Shown: positions 14,353 to 22,442 of the stretch, piece after piece
Layout: each line of letters opens with the position of its first letter
Position numbering within the stretch: position 1 is the first letter of the stretch
DNA from: MGML01 sp964493985
Lineage (GTDB): Bacteria; Chloroflexota; Dehalococcoidia; Dehalococcoidales; UBA2162
DNA length: 22,520 bases
Reading direction: 5' to 3'
Assembly: GCA_964493985.1 (NCBI GenBank)
Contig: CAZBQL010000048.1
Coordinates: 1-22,520, forward strand
Notes under the pieces: generated by a model
The model's input: only the letters and a program-made list of their open reading frames with translations
Database searches by the model: none
What the model was told of the DNA's origin: nothing
Position numbers and translations under genes: made by a program

Positions 14353-16728
14353 CTATTTCTCTGTTTTTATCCTGACATTAATACCGTCAGAGATAAACTC
14401 TATCGTACCATGAATAATAGTATTGAAAATAGAGATATTTCCCTTCGTTTCCAGTCTTTCCAGGACTTCTTCGTCCGGATGACCGTACCTGTTATCCAGA
14501 CCTGCTGAAACTATGGCTATTTGCGGATTGACAACGGTCAGGAATTCATCGGTAGTTGAGGATGCTGATCCATGGTGGGCTAACTTGAGAACCGTACTTC
14601 CTCTGACCGCGCGTCGTAATAACAAATTATATTCTGCTTCTTTCATGATGTCTCCCGTTAGAAGATAACTGATGTTCCCCGACCCAAGACGTAAAACCAC
14701 GCTGTTATTGTCCATATCGGAATATTGAACACCGGGAAAAGGATTGAGTACGTCCAGACATATACCCTCGCTCAAGGTGATACGCTGACCTGCTTCTGCC
14801 AGAACAGTGGTAATGTCTTTTTGCTTGATAAATTCGAGAAAATTAGCATGCAAACCTGAATAAATGTCCATATCGGGGTAGAGCACCTGTTTCACTTCAT
14901 ATCTTCGTAGTACCTCGATAAGGCCTGTTATGTGGTCGGCATCCGGGTGAGTCAACACTACCAGGTCTATTGACCTGTCCCAGAATGGCATTTCTTTACC
15001 CAGTGCTGTCGTAATAGCCTGTGGACTCGGACCGCCGTCTACCAGGATTTGCCGGCTGCCTTTACTGACCAGGATAGCATCACCCTGCCCGACATCCAGG
15101 AAACATACGTGGAGTTTTTTATCCGGCATAGAAAAAGCGAAAACTAAGGTAAAAACGCTTAAAACCAGCAGCGGACTTACTATCCATTTCTTGGGAATCA
15201 AAGAGATAACACCTGCAGCAGGAACTGTTATTTCAGAGTTTGGATTTCTCCTGTAAATGAACCAGAGAACAAGTACGAGGACCGCATAGTAGATAATAAT
15301 CGGCAAGATCCCAACAGATTGATTCTCTATTGCAGGAATGAAGGTGAAAACTTTCACTACCAGGAGGACATAAGAGGTAAAAATCCATCCTATCCAGGCT
15401 ATGACTTGTGCAGCAGGAAGAAAGATCAGCCCGGTCACTCCGGTCAGGAAACCAGTGACAATGACTCCGGGTAATGCCGGTAGTGTAAAAAATGTAGCTA
15501 CGGGGGCAACGGGTGAGATAGTCTCGAAATAGTAAGCGATAAGAGGCCAGACTGCAGCAATCGCACTTAAACTAACGCTGAAGCTGTCCGCAACGGCTGT
15601 AGTGATTCCGGAAAGTTTGCCGTTTTCTCCGGACCTGGAAATAATCGCCCTTCGAGATAGTGACTGTAACAAGGGAAAAATGAATACCAGGCCAGCCATT
15701 GCTGCAAAACTTAACTGGAAGGAAGGATCCCATAATAGCTGAGGGTTAAAGCTGGACATTAATGCAGCGGCGAAGAACAGGGCAATGATGGAACTTCTCT
15801 GTCTGCCAAACAGTTCCGCCGCGAGAAACAGGCTTATCATCTGGACAGAACGCAGCACCGGTGGATTCATTCCGGTGAGGACTGCGTATAGCCAGATAGC
15901 AGCAATTGTCATCCAGACGTATACATAACCTCTCTTGCCGAAGGTCCTGATACCCAGAGATACCAGGATCCCTGCGATTATGGTAAGATGCAGACCCGAA
16001 ATAGCCAGAAGATGGGCAGTCCCGGTATAGCTGAACTCGTCCCTGGTTGATGAAGGAATGGTGCTTCGCATTCCCAGCAATATTCCCTTAGTCAGGGACG
16101 CATGAGGTTCAGGTATTGTTTGGTCTATTACCCGGGCCATGTTGTTTCTAAAAGAATAAATCCATTCCATTGGCTTGATACCGGTTCCGGTATCAAGCAC
16201 AGTAATTTTCGGATAATAAATGCTTGAATAGATACCTTTTCTTGCCAGATACGTTTCATAATCGAAATCTTCAAGTTGAGGGGGTGTTTCCGGTGAACCT
16301 TCTATGAGAAGCAGGTCGCCATAGTTATAGTCTGAATAGACAGGAACAAAGACAAGAGCTGTACCGGAAATGCTCATCCACTTGTCATTTACTGATATGG
16401 AGGTGATGTCGACCTGGAGTCGAGTGTTCCTGTATCCCGGTTCCGAGTCTCTTTTAATCATCCCTTTGAGGTGAACATTGTCTTTTTCATTATAAAAACT
16501 GAGTTCTTGTTCATTATTCTCGGGAAGGTTGCAGGTATAAAGGTAATTCCCGGAGAAAAAAGTAATCATAAACAAACCTGCCAGGATAGCTGCTCTCCTG
16601 TAAAGTTTGACTTTTAAAGCAAAGAAAAAGGGTATCAGTCCCGTGAATGCAAGGATTACGGGTAACGGAAACAATGGGCCGGACAAGATACCAATTATCA
16701 AGCCACAGCATAAACAGATCAAATACAA
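14353..16728 (-). CDS. comEC: DNA internalization-related competence protein ComEC/Rec2
   Basis: Membrane channel thought to bring single-stranded DNA across the inner membrane during natural transformation. It is full length at 791 residues. The N-terminal DUF4131 region (about 1-200) has hydrophobic helices and an OB-like part. The Competence domain (about 225-500) carries many helices and LLAISGLHLTIIAG. A C-terminal metallo-beta-lactamase domain (about 539-790) has DVGQGD, HPDADH (594-599), TGD (691-693) and AHHGS (717-721), so its metal site looks intact and a nuclease role is possible. It follows comEA by 25 bases on the same strand. No pilus or ComF genes lie in this window. Confidence 0.95.
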   Translation of the reverse strand: MYLICLCCGLIIGILSGPLFPLPVILAFTGLIPFFFALKVKLYRRAAILAGLFMITFFSGNYLYTCNLPENNEQELSFYNEKDNVHLKGMIKRDSEPGYRNTRLQVDITSISVNDKWMSISGTALVFVPVYSDYNYGDLLLIEGSPETPPQLEDFDYETYLARKGIYSSIYYPKITVLDTGTGIKPMEWIYSFRNNMARVIDQTIPEPHASLTKGILLGMRSTIPSSTRDEFSYTGTAHLLAISGLHLTIIAGILVSLGIRTFGKRGYVYVWMTIAAIWLYAVLTGMNPPVLRSVQMISLFLAAELFGRQRSSIIALFFAAALMSSFNPQLLWDPSFQLSFAAMAGLVFIFPLLQSLSRRAIISRSGENGKLSGITTAVADSFSVSLSAIAAVWPLIAYYFETISPVAPVATFFTLPALPGVIVTGFLTGVTGLIFLPAAQVIAWIGWIFTSYVLLVVKVFTFIPAIENQSVGILPIIIYYAVLVLVLWFIYRRNPNSEITVPAAGVISLIPKKWIVSPLLVLSVFTLVFAFSMPDKKLHVCFLDVGQGDAILVSKGSRQILVDGGPSPQAITTALGKEMPFWDRSIDLVVLTHPDADHITGLIEVLRRYEVKQVLYPDMDIYSGLHANFLEFIKQKDITTVLAEAGQRITLSEGICLDVLNPFPGVQYSDMDNNSVVLRLGSGNISYLLTGDIMKEAEYNLLLRRAVRGSTVLKLAHHGSASSTTDEFLTVVNPQIAIVSAGLDNRYGHPDEEVLERLETKGNISIFNTIIHGTIEFISDGINVRIKTEK

Positions 16729-16753
16729 CGATACCGTTCGTCCTTCCTGATAT

Positions 16754-17266
16754 TTAATCGGAAACGGTTACATATTCCTTGATTCGTTCATAAATAGAGG
16801 TCCCTATGCCGTCTACTTCGAGTAGCCCCAGTGTGCTGGTGAATTTTCCATTATTTGTACGGTAGTCGATGATACGTTGGGCAATAGTTTCACCGATTCC
16901 CGGTAGAGTTTCAAGCAGCCATTTTTCTGCACGATTTATGTCTATTTTCTGGATTTGTTGTTCATGTTTCGAATCGTCCAGGAGGAGGGTTATATTAACG
17001 GGATTGTAATTATCTGTCATTCCACCGGCTGCCCGTACAAGTGTTTCGATGGTATCTTGATAGGTAAAGGGGTAGTATCCCGGCAGATTAACTGCTCCAC
17101 CGATATAGATTGTTCCATTCCAAATTTCATTGGCTGGATGAGTAATTTCCACAGGATTACCCGGTTCGTACCTTGACCATACGAAGATTCCCCCAATAAC
17201 TATGATAAGCATAAGCATGATAATAACTGCCGATAATATTTTCCCTGAGGTTGTTTCTATAAACAT
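16754..17266 (-). CDS. comEA: ComEA-type competence DNA receptor
   Basis: A 170-residue membrane-anchored DNA-binding protein that would pass incoming DNA to ComEC. One N-terminal transmembrane helix (about 10-31) is followed by an SLBB domain (about 51-98, GAVNLPGYYPF). Tandem helix-hairpin-helix motifs follow (LPGIG near 121-125, VDGIG near 151-155), the usual DNA-binding pair. The ATG at 17266 is preferred over an adjacent in-frame GTG at 17269 because the weak GGAAA site is better spaced for it; the difference is one residue. Confidence 0.92.
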   Translation of the reverse strand: MFIETTSGKILSAVIIMLMLIIVIGGIFVWSRYEPGNPVEITHPANEIWNGTIYIGGAVNLPGYYPFTYQDTIETLVRAAGGMTDNYNPVNITLLLDDSKHEQQIQKIDINRAEKWLLETLPGIGETIAQRIIDYRTNNGKFTSTLGLLEVDGIGTSIYERIKEYVTVSD

Positions 17267-17324
17267 CACATATTTCCGGTTGTTTTACTTTATCTGAAAT
17301 ATCGATTAGATTCGTATGCGATAG

Positions 17325-17353
17325 ATTGTAACGTAATATGCAGGAAAATACAA
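17325..17353 (-). promoter_or_regulatory. Promoter candidate of comEA-comEC
   Basis: On the minus strand TTGTAT (17353-17348) and TACAAT (17330-17325) are 17 bases apart, 59 bases upstream of the comEA start. The -35 matches at only three positions. The rest of the 17267-17429 gap is A/T-rich with no clear structure. Confidence 0.4.
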
Positions 17354-17429
17354 TAGCTGACTATTAAATACAATGGTGGTTAATAAATCGAATAGTATGG
17401 AAAGAAATGATACAAGGCGGAAAAGATAA

Positions 17430-18095
17430 TTACTGATCGCCGGTAAGGGCTGCTCGTAAAGCTTCCTCTTCCTGGTGAGTAGTGATCGCGATTATCCGAT
17501 CGCCTTCTTTGATAACAGTATTTTTTGTAGGAATGCGGTTCTTTTTTCCGGTGCTGATTACCAGCATCAGTTTATTCCCTCCGGGTATTTCAAGGTGACG
17601 AATTGGTTGACCTATTGTTTTAGCTCCCGGTGGAATCCTTATTTCAACAATTTCTTCTCCGCTATCTTCTATAGCAAGGAGGTGGGTTAACGGGTGAGTA
17701 GGTACGTCCTCCTGTATATATTCAAGGATAACGTTGGTACTGCTGACCGTGACATCGATTCCAAGCTTCTTGAACAGTTCTTCATTCTGAGGATTTCTGA
17801 TTCGGGCTATGGTTCGTTGAACGTTAAATTTATGCTTGGCAAGCTGGCAGGCAACGAGATTATCCTGGTCTTCGCCGGTTACGGCAACAAGCATATCGGC
17901 ACGTTCGGTTCCGACTTCAACAAGCGTCGCTGTCTCACATCCGTCACCCTGAATACAAACTGTACCGAGTTCGTTATTAATGGTTTCACAATACGTGGCA
18001 TTTTTTTCAACTATAAGGACTTCGTGACCTTCATTGAGAAGGGTTTTCGTCAAATAGTATCCGACCCTGCCACCTCCGATAATGATGATATACAT
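17430..18095 (-). CDS. trkA: TrkA-family potassium uptake regulator (RCK N plus C domains)
   Basis: A 221-residue cytosolic gating subunit for a Trk/Ktr potassium channel. The Rossmann RCK-N domain (about 1-120) has GGGRVG (7-12) and an acidic residue ending strand 2 (VEKN), suitable for NAD(H). The RCK-C domain follows (about 140-218). Its ATG overlaps the stop of the preceding RCK-only gene by one base (TAATG), so translation is coupled. The pair resembles the CeoB/CeoC arrangement of actinobacteria. The channel partner is probably TrkH encoded upstream. Confidence 0.9.
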   Translation of the reverse strand: MYIIIIGGGRVGYYLTKTLLNEGHEVLIVEKNATYCETINNELGTVCIQGDGCETATLVEVGTERADMLVAVTGEDQDNLVACQLAKHKFNVQRTIARIRNPQNEELFKKLGIDVTVSSTNVILEYIQEDVPTHPLTHLLAIEDSGEEIVEIRIPPGAKTIGQPIRHLEIPGGNKLMLVISTGKKNRIPTKNTVIKEGDRIIAITTHQEEEALRAALTGDQ

Positions 18096-18508
18096 TAACT
18101 CTCCATAATTTCTTTGAGAATATCAGAAATAATAGTTGTGGGACTTATTGCTTCTATTCCCAGTGTATTATATAGTTCCTGACGGAGTGGGTCGTATATA
18201 CGGCATATGGTCCTGGGGACATTGAAAGTATGCTTGGCAATCTGGCATGCCATTATATTACGATTGTCTCCCTGTGTAAGAGCAAAAAAAACATCGGTTG
18301 TTTCGATACCGGCTTTTTTTAGAGCTTCCTCATCGATACCATTACCCCTGAGAGCAGTACCTCTAAACTCGGGAAGATCAGGGGAGAACTTTAATCTTCT
18401 GAAGCTGTAAGCATCATTATCCACGATAGTAACCTCGTGACCTTCTGCGTCCAGTTTCCTGGCCAGTAAGGCACCGACTCTTCCACAACCTACTATAAGT
18501 ACTTTCAT
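18095..18508 (-). CDS. Short TrkA-like protein with RCK-N domain only
   Basis: A 137-residue protein made of a single RCK-N Rossmann domain: GCGRVG (7-12), then D at the end of strand 2 (IVDND). It is closely related to the downstream full TrkA (shared GRVG, QGDN/EDQDN, CQ-AKH and FNV-RTI stretches), so the two are tandem duplicates and probably form a mixed ring. The C-terminal ligand domain is missing, with no sign of a frameshift. An upstream in-frame start at 18562 would overlap the usp gene and add a non-family segment; the ATG at 18508, 8 bases after usp, is chosen. Confidence 0.88.
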   Translation of the reverse strand: MKVLIVGCGRVGALLARKLDAEGHEVTIVDNDAYSFRRLKFSPDLPEFRGTALRGNGIDEEALKKAGIETTDVFFALTQGDNRNIMACQIAKHTFNVPRTICRIYDPLRQELYNTLGIEAISPTTIISDILKEIMES

Positions 18509-18516
18509 AATCGTGA

Positions 18517-18951
18517 TTATCCTTGATCTCCGACGTACTGGTGGTACAGTATTACACGACATGGTGCGTTCTTTAATATGTAAGGTACTACGTTTCCAAG
18601 ATCGAACTGACCGAACCGTGTCTTGTAATCGATACCGATTATAATAAGGTCGGCTCCCCGTTCCTTTGTCAGGTCGACTATTGCGGGACCCGGTTCACGC
18701 GCCTGAAGAAGGTCTGTATCCATGGAGGAACCGCTTGCTTTCGCTACATTTTCAGCCTTATCTAGAATAGCTTCACCCTTCTGGACTTCAGACTCTACTT
18801 CAGCATCAAGCGGAAGTGTGCGGTCTATAGGAATGACATGAACAGCAAATAGTTTGGCTTTATCGGGTTTGGCCATCCTGCAGGCCAATTTTACTGTTTC
18901 TTCATCAACTGCGGATCCGTTTACCGGTACAATGATATTTTGAAATTCCAT
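18517..18951 (-). CDS. Universal stress protein family (UspA domain)
   Basis: A 144-residue single Usp domain. It begins with FQNIIVPVNGSAVDEETVKLA and has the GADLIIIGID strand typical of the family. The ATP-binding signature G-x2-G-x9-G-[ST] is imperfect: the final part reads LGNVV with Asn in place of Ser, so nucleotide binding is uncertain. It is the first gene of an operon with two TrkA-type genes. Usp proteins are known to associate with potassium transporters in several bacteria, so a role as a channel-linked sensor is a reasonable inference. No clear ribosome-binding site is seen in its short leader. Confidence 0.88.
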   Translation of the reverse strand: MEFQNIIVPVNGSAVDEETVKLACRMAKPDKAKLFAVHVIPIDRTLPLDAEVESEVQKGEAILDKAENVAKASGSSMDTDLLQAREPGPAIVDLTKERGADLIIIGIDYKTRFGQFDLGNVVPYILKNAPCRVILYHQYVGDQG

Positions 18952-18983
18952 TATTTAATACAATTAACAGCGAAACAGAGGAT

Positions 18984-19012
18984 ATTATAACCCCATGTGA
19001 AGAAAACTACAA
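18984..19012 (-). promoter_or_regulatory. Promoter of the usp-trkA operon
   Basis: On the minus strand TTGTAG (19012-19007) and a perfect TATAAT (18989-18984) are 17 bases apart, with a start near 18977 and a leader of about 26 bases. It lies in the 88-base gap after trkH, so usp and the two trkA-type genes can be read separately from trkH. Confidence 0.55.
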
Positions 19013-19039
19013 CCTTTATTTCAGATTTTTTATTTTATG

Positions 19040-20491
19040 TTATCTCCATTTCCAGAATGGGGGTATGAAAATCATAAATACTGTGAATAATTCCAGTCGT
19101 CCGACTATCATACAGACCGTCAGGACGAATTTCCCCGGTAGCGGGATAAATTCATAGTTCGAAGCCGGCCCTACAAGGTTTAGGCCAGGACCGACATTAC
19201 CTGCTGAAGCGATTACGGAAGACAAGGCGGTGACATGATCGAGACCGACTGCACTCATGATCAGGAAACCTATGAAAATGGTAGCAGCGTATACTATAGC
19301 CATACCTATGATCCCTGAAATAATGTTTTCCGGTAGTACCGTTCCGCCTATTTTTAAAGGAACGACCACTCGTGGATTAAAAGCAAGGATTATCCTGCGG
19401 TAAGCATATTTAACAAGGACTAAAAGTCTAACCACTTTAAGCGCTCCACCGGTTGAACCTGCGCAGGCACCTATTATCATAAGCGTAAGCAAAATCGCTT
19501 TTGCGAATGCAGGCCATATATTAAAGTCAACCGTATTAAAACCAGTCGTTGTCATAATTGAAACCACCTGGAAACTGCCGTGTCTCAGAGCTTCTCCAAA
19601 AGAAATGTCCATGCTGGCGATGAGGTTTACTGTTATTAGCACGGTTGAGATAAGAATGAGCATTATATACAGACGGAACTCTGCATTTTGAATCAGCTGT
19701 TTTACCTGTCGTTTCCAGACCAGGAAATAGAAAAGGCCGAAATTCACTCCGGCTATTGTCATGAAGACTATTATTACGATATCGACAAACAGGCTGTTAT
19801 ATGACTCTATGCTCATATTTACCGGCGCGAAACCCCCGGTTGGCATAGTGCCAAAGGTAACTGTGATGGCGTCGAAGGCTGAAAGTCCGGCTACAAAGAG
19901 GAGGATAAATTCAAAAACGCTGAAACCAACATAGAGAATCCATACGGTTTTTGCAGTATCCCTGATACGCGGGGTAAGTCTTTCTGCCTGGGGACCCGGC
20001 ATTTCGCTCTCAACAAGGTGAGAAGCCCCGATGCCAAGCAAAGGGAACAAAGCGACGAAAAGGGTGATGATCCCCATACCGCCTATCCACTGTGTAAGTC
20101 CTCGCCATAGGAGTATACCCTGCTGTTTGTCCTCAATGGATGTCATAACCGTAGCGCCGGTTGTTGTAAATCCTGAAACAGACTCAAACCAGGCATCCAT
20201 TATATTCGGAAAGGTGCCGGATATTACGTATGGAAGAGAGCCGAAAACCGAAACAAGAATCCAGCTTCCTGCCACAAGCATAATAGCTTCGCGTCGACTC
20301 AGTTTGTTATTATCAGTCTTTATAAGTTGCCACAGAAGGAGTCCGCATCCAACCGTAGTTGCTGTTGAAATTCCGAAAACCAGTGAACAGGTCTCTCCCT
20401 TTATGAGGCTCCATAAAAAAGGGACCAACATGAACAATCCGAGGATTGTCAGGATGAGGCCGAGATAGTGGAATACTATATTAAATCTCAT
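19040..20491 (-). CDS. trkH: Trk-type potassium channel subunit TrkH
   Basis: A 483-residue membrane protein of the SKT superfamily with four M1-P-M2 repeats. The four filter regions are visible: SGFTTTGATV, FGTMPTGGFAPV, MTTTGFNTVD and ASAGNVGPGL. Each carries the Gly that makes the potassium filter. ACAGSTGG (about 350) begins the third M2 region with its gating loop. It starts 10 bases after the stop of the double-RCK trkA and has no strong ribosome-binding site, so coupling to trkA is likely. It should carry potassium inward under TrkA control. Confidence 0.94.
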   Translation of the reverse strand: MRFNIVFHYLGLILTILGLFMLVPFLWSLIKGETCSLVFGISTATTVGCGLLLWQLIKTDNNKLSRREAIMLVAGSWILVSVFGSLPYVISGTFPNIMDAWFESVSGFTTTGATVMTSIEDKQQGILLWRGLTQWIGGMGIITLFVALFPLLGIGASHLVESEMPGPQAERLTPRIRDTAKTVWILYVGFSVFEFILLFVAGLSAFDAITVTFGTMPTGGFAPVNMSIESYNSLFVDIVIIVFMTIAGVNFGLFYFLVWKRQVKQLIQNAEFRLYIMLILISTVLITVNLIASMDISFGEALRHGSFQVVSIMTTTGFNTVDFNIWPAFAKAILLTLMIIGACAGSTGGALKVVRLLVLVKYAYRRIILAFNPRVVVPLKIGGTVLPENIISGIIGMAIVYAATIFIGFLIMSAVGLDHVTALSSVIASAGNVGPGLNLVGPASNYEFIPLPGKFVLTVCMIVGRLELFTVFMIFIPPFWKWR

Positions 20492-20501
20492 TATACGTTT
20501 T

Positions 20502-21866
20502 TCATTTGAATAGTTTCTCGACAGATGAGGTGACTGATAAAGGAGAAACTATTATCACGTGGTCACCCGGATAAATGATGCTGTCATCCGGGGGTATGGT
20601 TAACTTGTCGTCGCGGATAATCGCGGCAGCGATTACGTCCTTCGGTAACCCGGCTTCGGGAATGCTACGCTGGGCAATGCTTGCGGTAGGACTCACGGCG
20701 AATTCGATTGCCTGGATTTCCTGCCCGCCGACGAAGACTGCTGAAATAGCCCCACCGTGAAGGACGAAATGGGCTATCTTGTTTGCGGTAAGAAGAAGTG
20801 GCGATATTGCCATGTCGATGCCGATAGCTTCCGCCAGGGGAATATATCCCGGTTTGTTCAAAGTTATAAGATTACGGGGAACGCCAAGGTTCTTTGCCAG
20901 CAGGGCACACAGGATATTCAGTTCATCATTTTCAGTTGTAGAAATAAAAGTATCTGCAGACGGCACACCCTGTTCGACTTGAAAATCACGGTCGGTTGCG
21001 TCTCCATGAATTACCGAAGCTTTTTTCAATTCTGCGGCTATTTCCTGGCTTCTATTATAGTCTTCTTCGATAACCATTACCGAGATTCCCTGATCTTCCA
21101 GTCCTCTTGCCACCAGATGCCCGATACGTCTCCCTCCGAAAACAACCACATTTCTAACCGGAGGTCGAGGTTGTGTAAACACTCTGGTTAATTCATTCAT
21201 CGATTCCTGAGAAGAGAGCAAAAATATGTGGTCATCTTTTTGGAGAATTTCTTCGGCCGAAGGAATGAAAGTTTTCGCACTCCTGGCGATAGCAGTTGCT
21301 ACGCAAGGGACAGGGAACTTTATCTTTTTGAGGGTCTTGTTTATGAGAGCTTGTTGCTCGACCCTGAATTCTCGAATTTGAATTCGCCCGTTAGCAAAGC
21401 TGCTTGCAGGAGAAGGAAATAAACCGCTGAGCAGTTGTATGATTTCATCGGCAACAGCCACTTCGGGATTAATGATGAGATCGATTCCAAGCGTCTTGGG
21501 CCTAATGATTTTCCTGGCTGCTGAAGGTGATTTAGCCGCGGTGACAAAATATCCGGAATACTCGGGATTCCTTACTCTGCCTACGGTCATGGATGCTCCG
21601 AGTTCCTTTGCCAGGAAACAGATCAGCATGTTGGTTTCATCATTATTTGTAACGGCGATTATTAAGTCGGCACGACCGACTTCCGCTTCTCTGAGTATCC
21701 TGGGTGAGGTGGCGTTACCTGTGATAGTCTTGACATCGAGTTGGCGGCGGATACCTTCAATAACTGCATCGGAAGGTTCCACGATAGTAACCTCGTGCTT
21801 TCCTTCTGCCAGCACGGAGGCTATGTGCATTCCTACTATTCCGGCACCCGCAATAATGATATACAC
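20502..21866 (-). CDS. trkA: TrkA with two RCK modules
   Basis: A 454-residue regulator made of two RCK-N/RCK-C modules in tandem, the E. coli TrkA layout. The first NAD motif is intact (GAGIVG, 7-12, with acidic E30 at the end of strand 2). The second reads GGRRIG (244-249): the middle Gly of GxGxxG is Arg, so nucleotide binding in the second half may differ. The start is GTG at 21866, matched to the family N-terminus MYIIIAGAG. It sits between a 59-residue gene (11 bases upstream) and trkH (10 bases downstream). Confidence 0.93.
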   Translation of the reverse strand: MYIIIAGAGIVGMHIASVLAEGKHEVTIVEPSDAVIEGIRRQLDVKTITGNATSPRILREAEVGRADLIIAVTNNDETNMLICFLAKELGASMTVGRVRNPEYSGYFVTAAKSPSAARKIIRPKTLGIDLIINPEVAVADEIIQLLSGLFPSPASSFANGRIQIREFRVEQQALINKTLKKIKFPVPCVATAIARSAKTFIPSAEEILQKDDHIFLLSSQESMNELTRVFTQPRPPVRNVVVFGGRRIGHLVARGLEDQGISVMVIEEDYNRSQEIAAELKKASVIHGDATDRDFQVEQGVPSADTFISTTENDELNILCALLAKNLGVPRNLITLNKPGYIPLAEAIGIDMAISPLLLTANKIAHFVLHGGAISAVFVGGQEIQAIEFAVSPTASIAQRSIPEAGLPKDVIAAAIIRDDKLTIPPDDSIIYPGDHVIIVSPLSVTSSVEKLFK

Positions 21867-21877
21867 TTGGCTTACCG

Positions 21878-22057
21878 TTATCTGCTGCCGGTACCTTTAA
21901 CCAGCTTCCGGATGTTTCTGAAAATATTGGAGAATAATCCCCGAGGTTTTCTACGCCGCCTCAATATCCTGTCGGCAGCGCGGCTGGCAGGTACCTGTTC
22001 AAAGGATGCTTTTTCCACTGGATCATCTTCTCTTTCCCGTTGTTCGTTATCTGTCAT
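21878..22057 (-). CDS. Small basic protein (59 aa), first gene of the trkA-trkH operon
   Basis: An open frame of 59 codons starting with ATG at 22057 and ending TAA at 21880-21878, 11 bases before trkA. The N-terminal third is acidic and polar (MTDNEQREREDDPVEKA). The C-terminal half is strongly basic with spaced hydrophobic residues: ILRRRRKPRG (31-40) and LFSNIFRNIRKLVKG (41-55), the second a likely amphipathic helix that could lie on the membrane. No transmembrane helix or known domain is recognised. It may be a small Trk accessory protein or a leader peptide coupled to trkA translation. There is no strong ribosome-binding site. Confidence 0.55.
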   Translation of the reverse strand: MTDNEQREREDDPVEKASFEQVPASRAADRILRRRRKPRGLFSNIFRNIRKLVKGTGSR

Positions 22058-22083
22058 TTTTCTACTTTATCCGATAATCTACT

Positions 22084-22128
22084 ATTATATTGGTAAGGAA
22101 TCGACAGGAAATTAGCCATTTTATTATA
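22084..22128 (-). promoter_or_regulatory. Two -10 boxes upstream of the small gene-trkA-trkH operon
   Basis: On the minus strand perfect TATAAT hexamers lie at 22089-22084 and 22128-22123, that is 27 and 66 bases upstream of the ATG at 22057. Neither has a good -35 partner at 16-18 bases, so either or both may be used. Confidence 0.4.
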
Positions 22129-22250
22129 CAGACAATTGACGGATTTTACCTTTCTGAATCCCGGCTGTCAAGGTTTTTTCGTCATTTTATTTTGGTCGGT
22201 GATAAATCATAAGCCGGAAAAAAATTATAGAAAGAAACAGTGAAAAATTC

Positions 22251-22279
22251 TTGACAACGGTAGACGGCTATGATATATT
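22251..22279 (+). promoter_or_regulatory. Strong promoter of the 23S rRNA gene
   Basis: A perfect TTGACA (22251-22256) and TATATT (22274-22279) are 17 bases apart. An A-rich stretch just upstream (about 22219-22250) looks like an UP element, as expected for rRNA. Transcription would start near 22286, giving a leader of about 157 bases before the 23S 5' end. Confidence 0.75.
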
Positions 22280-22349
22280 TTCAGATGAATAGCGGAGTGT
22301 CTAATTATGGTAAAGATGGTTACATAAGAAGATGACCGGTAGTTGATAG

Positions 22350-22392
22350 CCAAGCAGGCGGCTTGGTGATAACACCGAGCCGCTTTCATTTT
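22350..22392 (+). promoter_or_regulatory. Terminator-like and competing hairpins in the 23S leader
   Basis: GCGGCTTGGTG (22358-22368) pairs with CACCGAGCCGC (22373-22383) around an ATAA loop: 11 pairs with one G-U. It is followed by T-rich TTTCATTTTG. Upstream, CCAAGC (22350-22355) can instead pair with GCTTGG (22361-22366), which would break the larger stem. This has the geometry of a terminator and antiterminator. It could equally be an RNase III processing stem. Confidence 0.45.
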
Positions 22393-22396
22393 GTCT

Positions 22397-22408
22397 AGTA
22401 CATTAACA
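22397..22408 (+). promoter_or_regulatory. Possible boxA of the 23S leader
   Basis: AGTACATTAACA matches the rRNA antitermination boxA form TGCTCTTTAACA at 8 of 12 positions. It lies just after the leader hairpin and 34 bases before the 23S 5' end, a usual place for boxA. The match is weak, so this is tentative. Confidence 0.25.
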
Positions 22409-22442
22409 ATTGAATAGAGGGCCTATTGTCAAATCTAAAGCA

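Noticed and set aside
17340..17429. Terminator downstream of the usp-trkA operon
   Set aside because: The DNA is A/T-rich but only 4-bp stems can be drawn; no convincing hairpin with a T-run.
22130..22200. Terminator in the trk-rRNA intergenic region
   Set aside because: A T-run follows AAGG but only a 4-bp stem with a long loop is possible.
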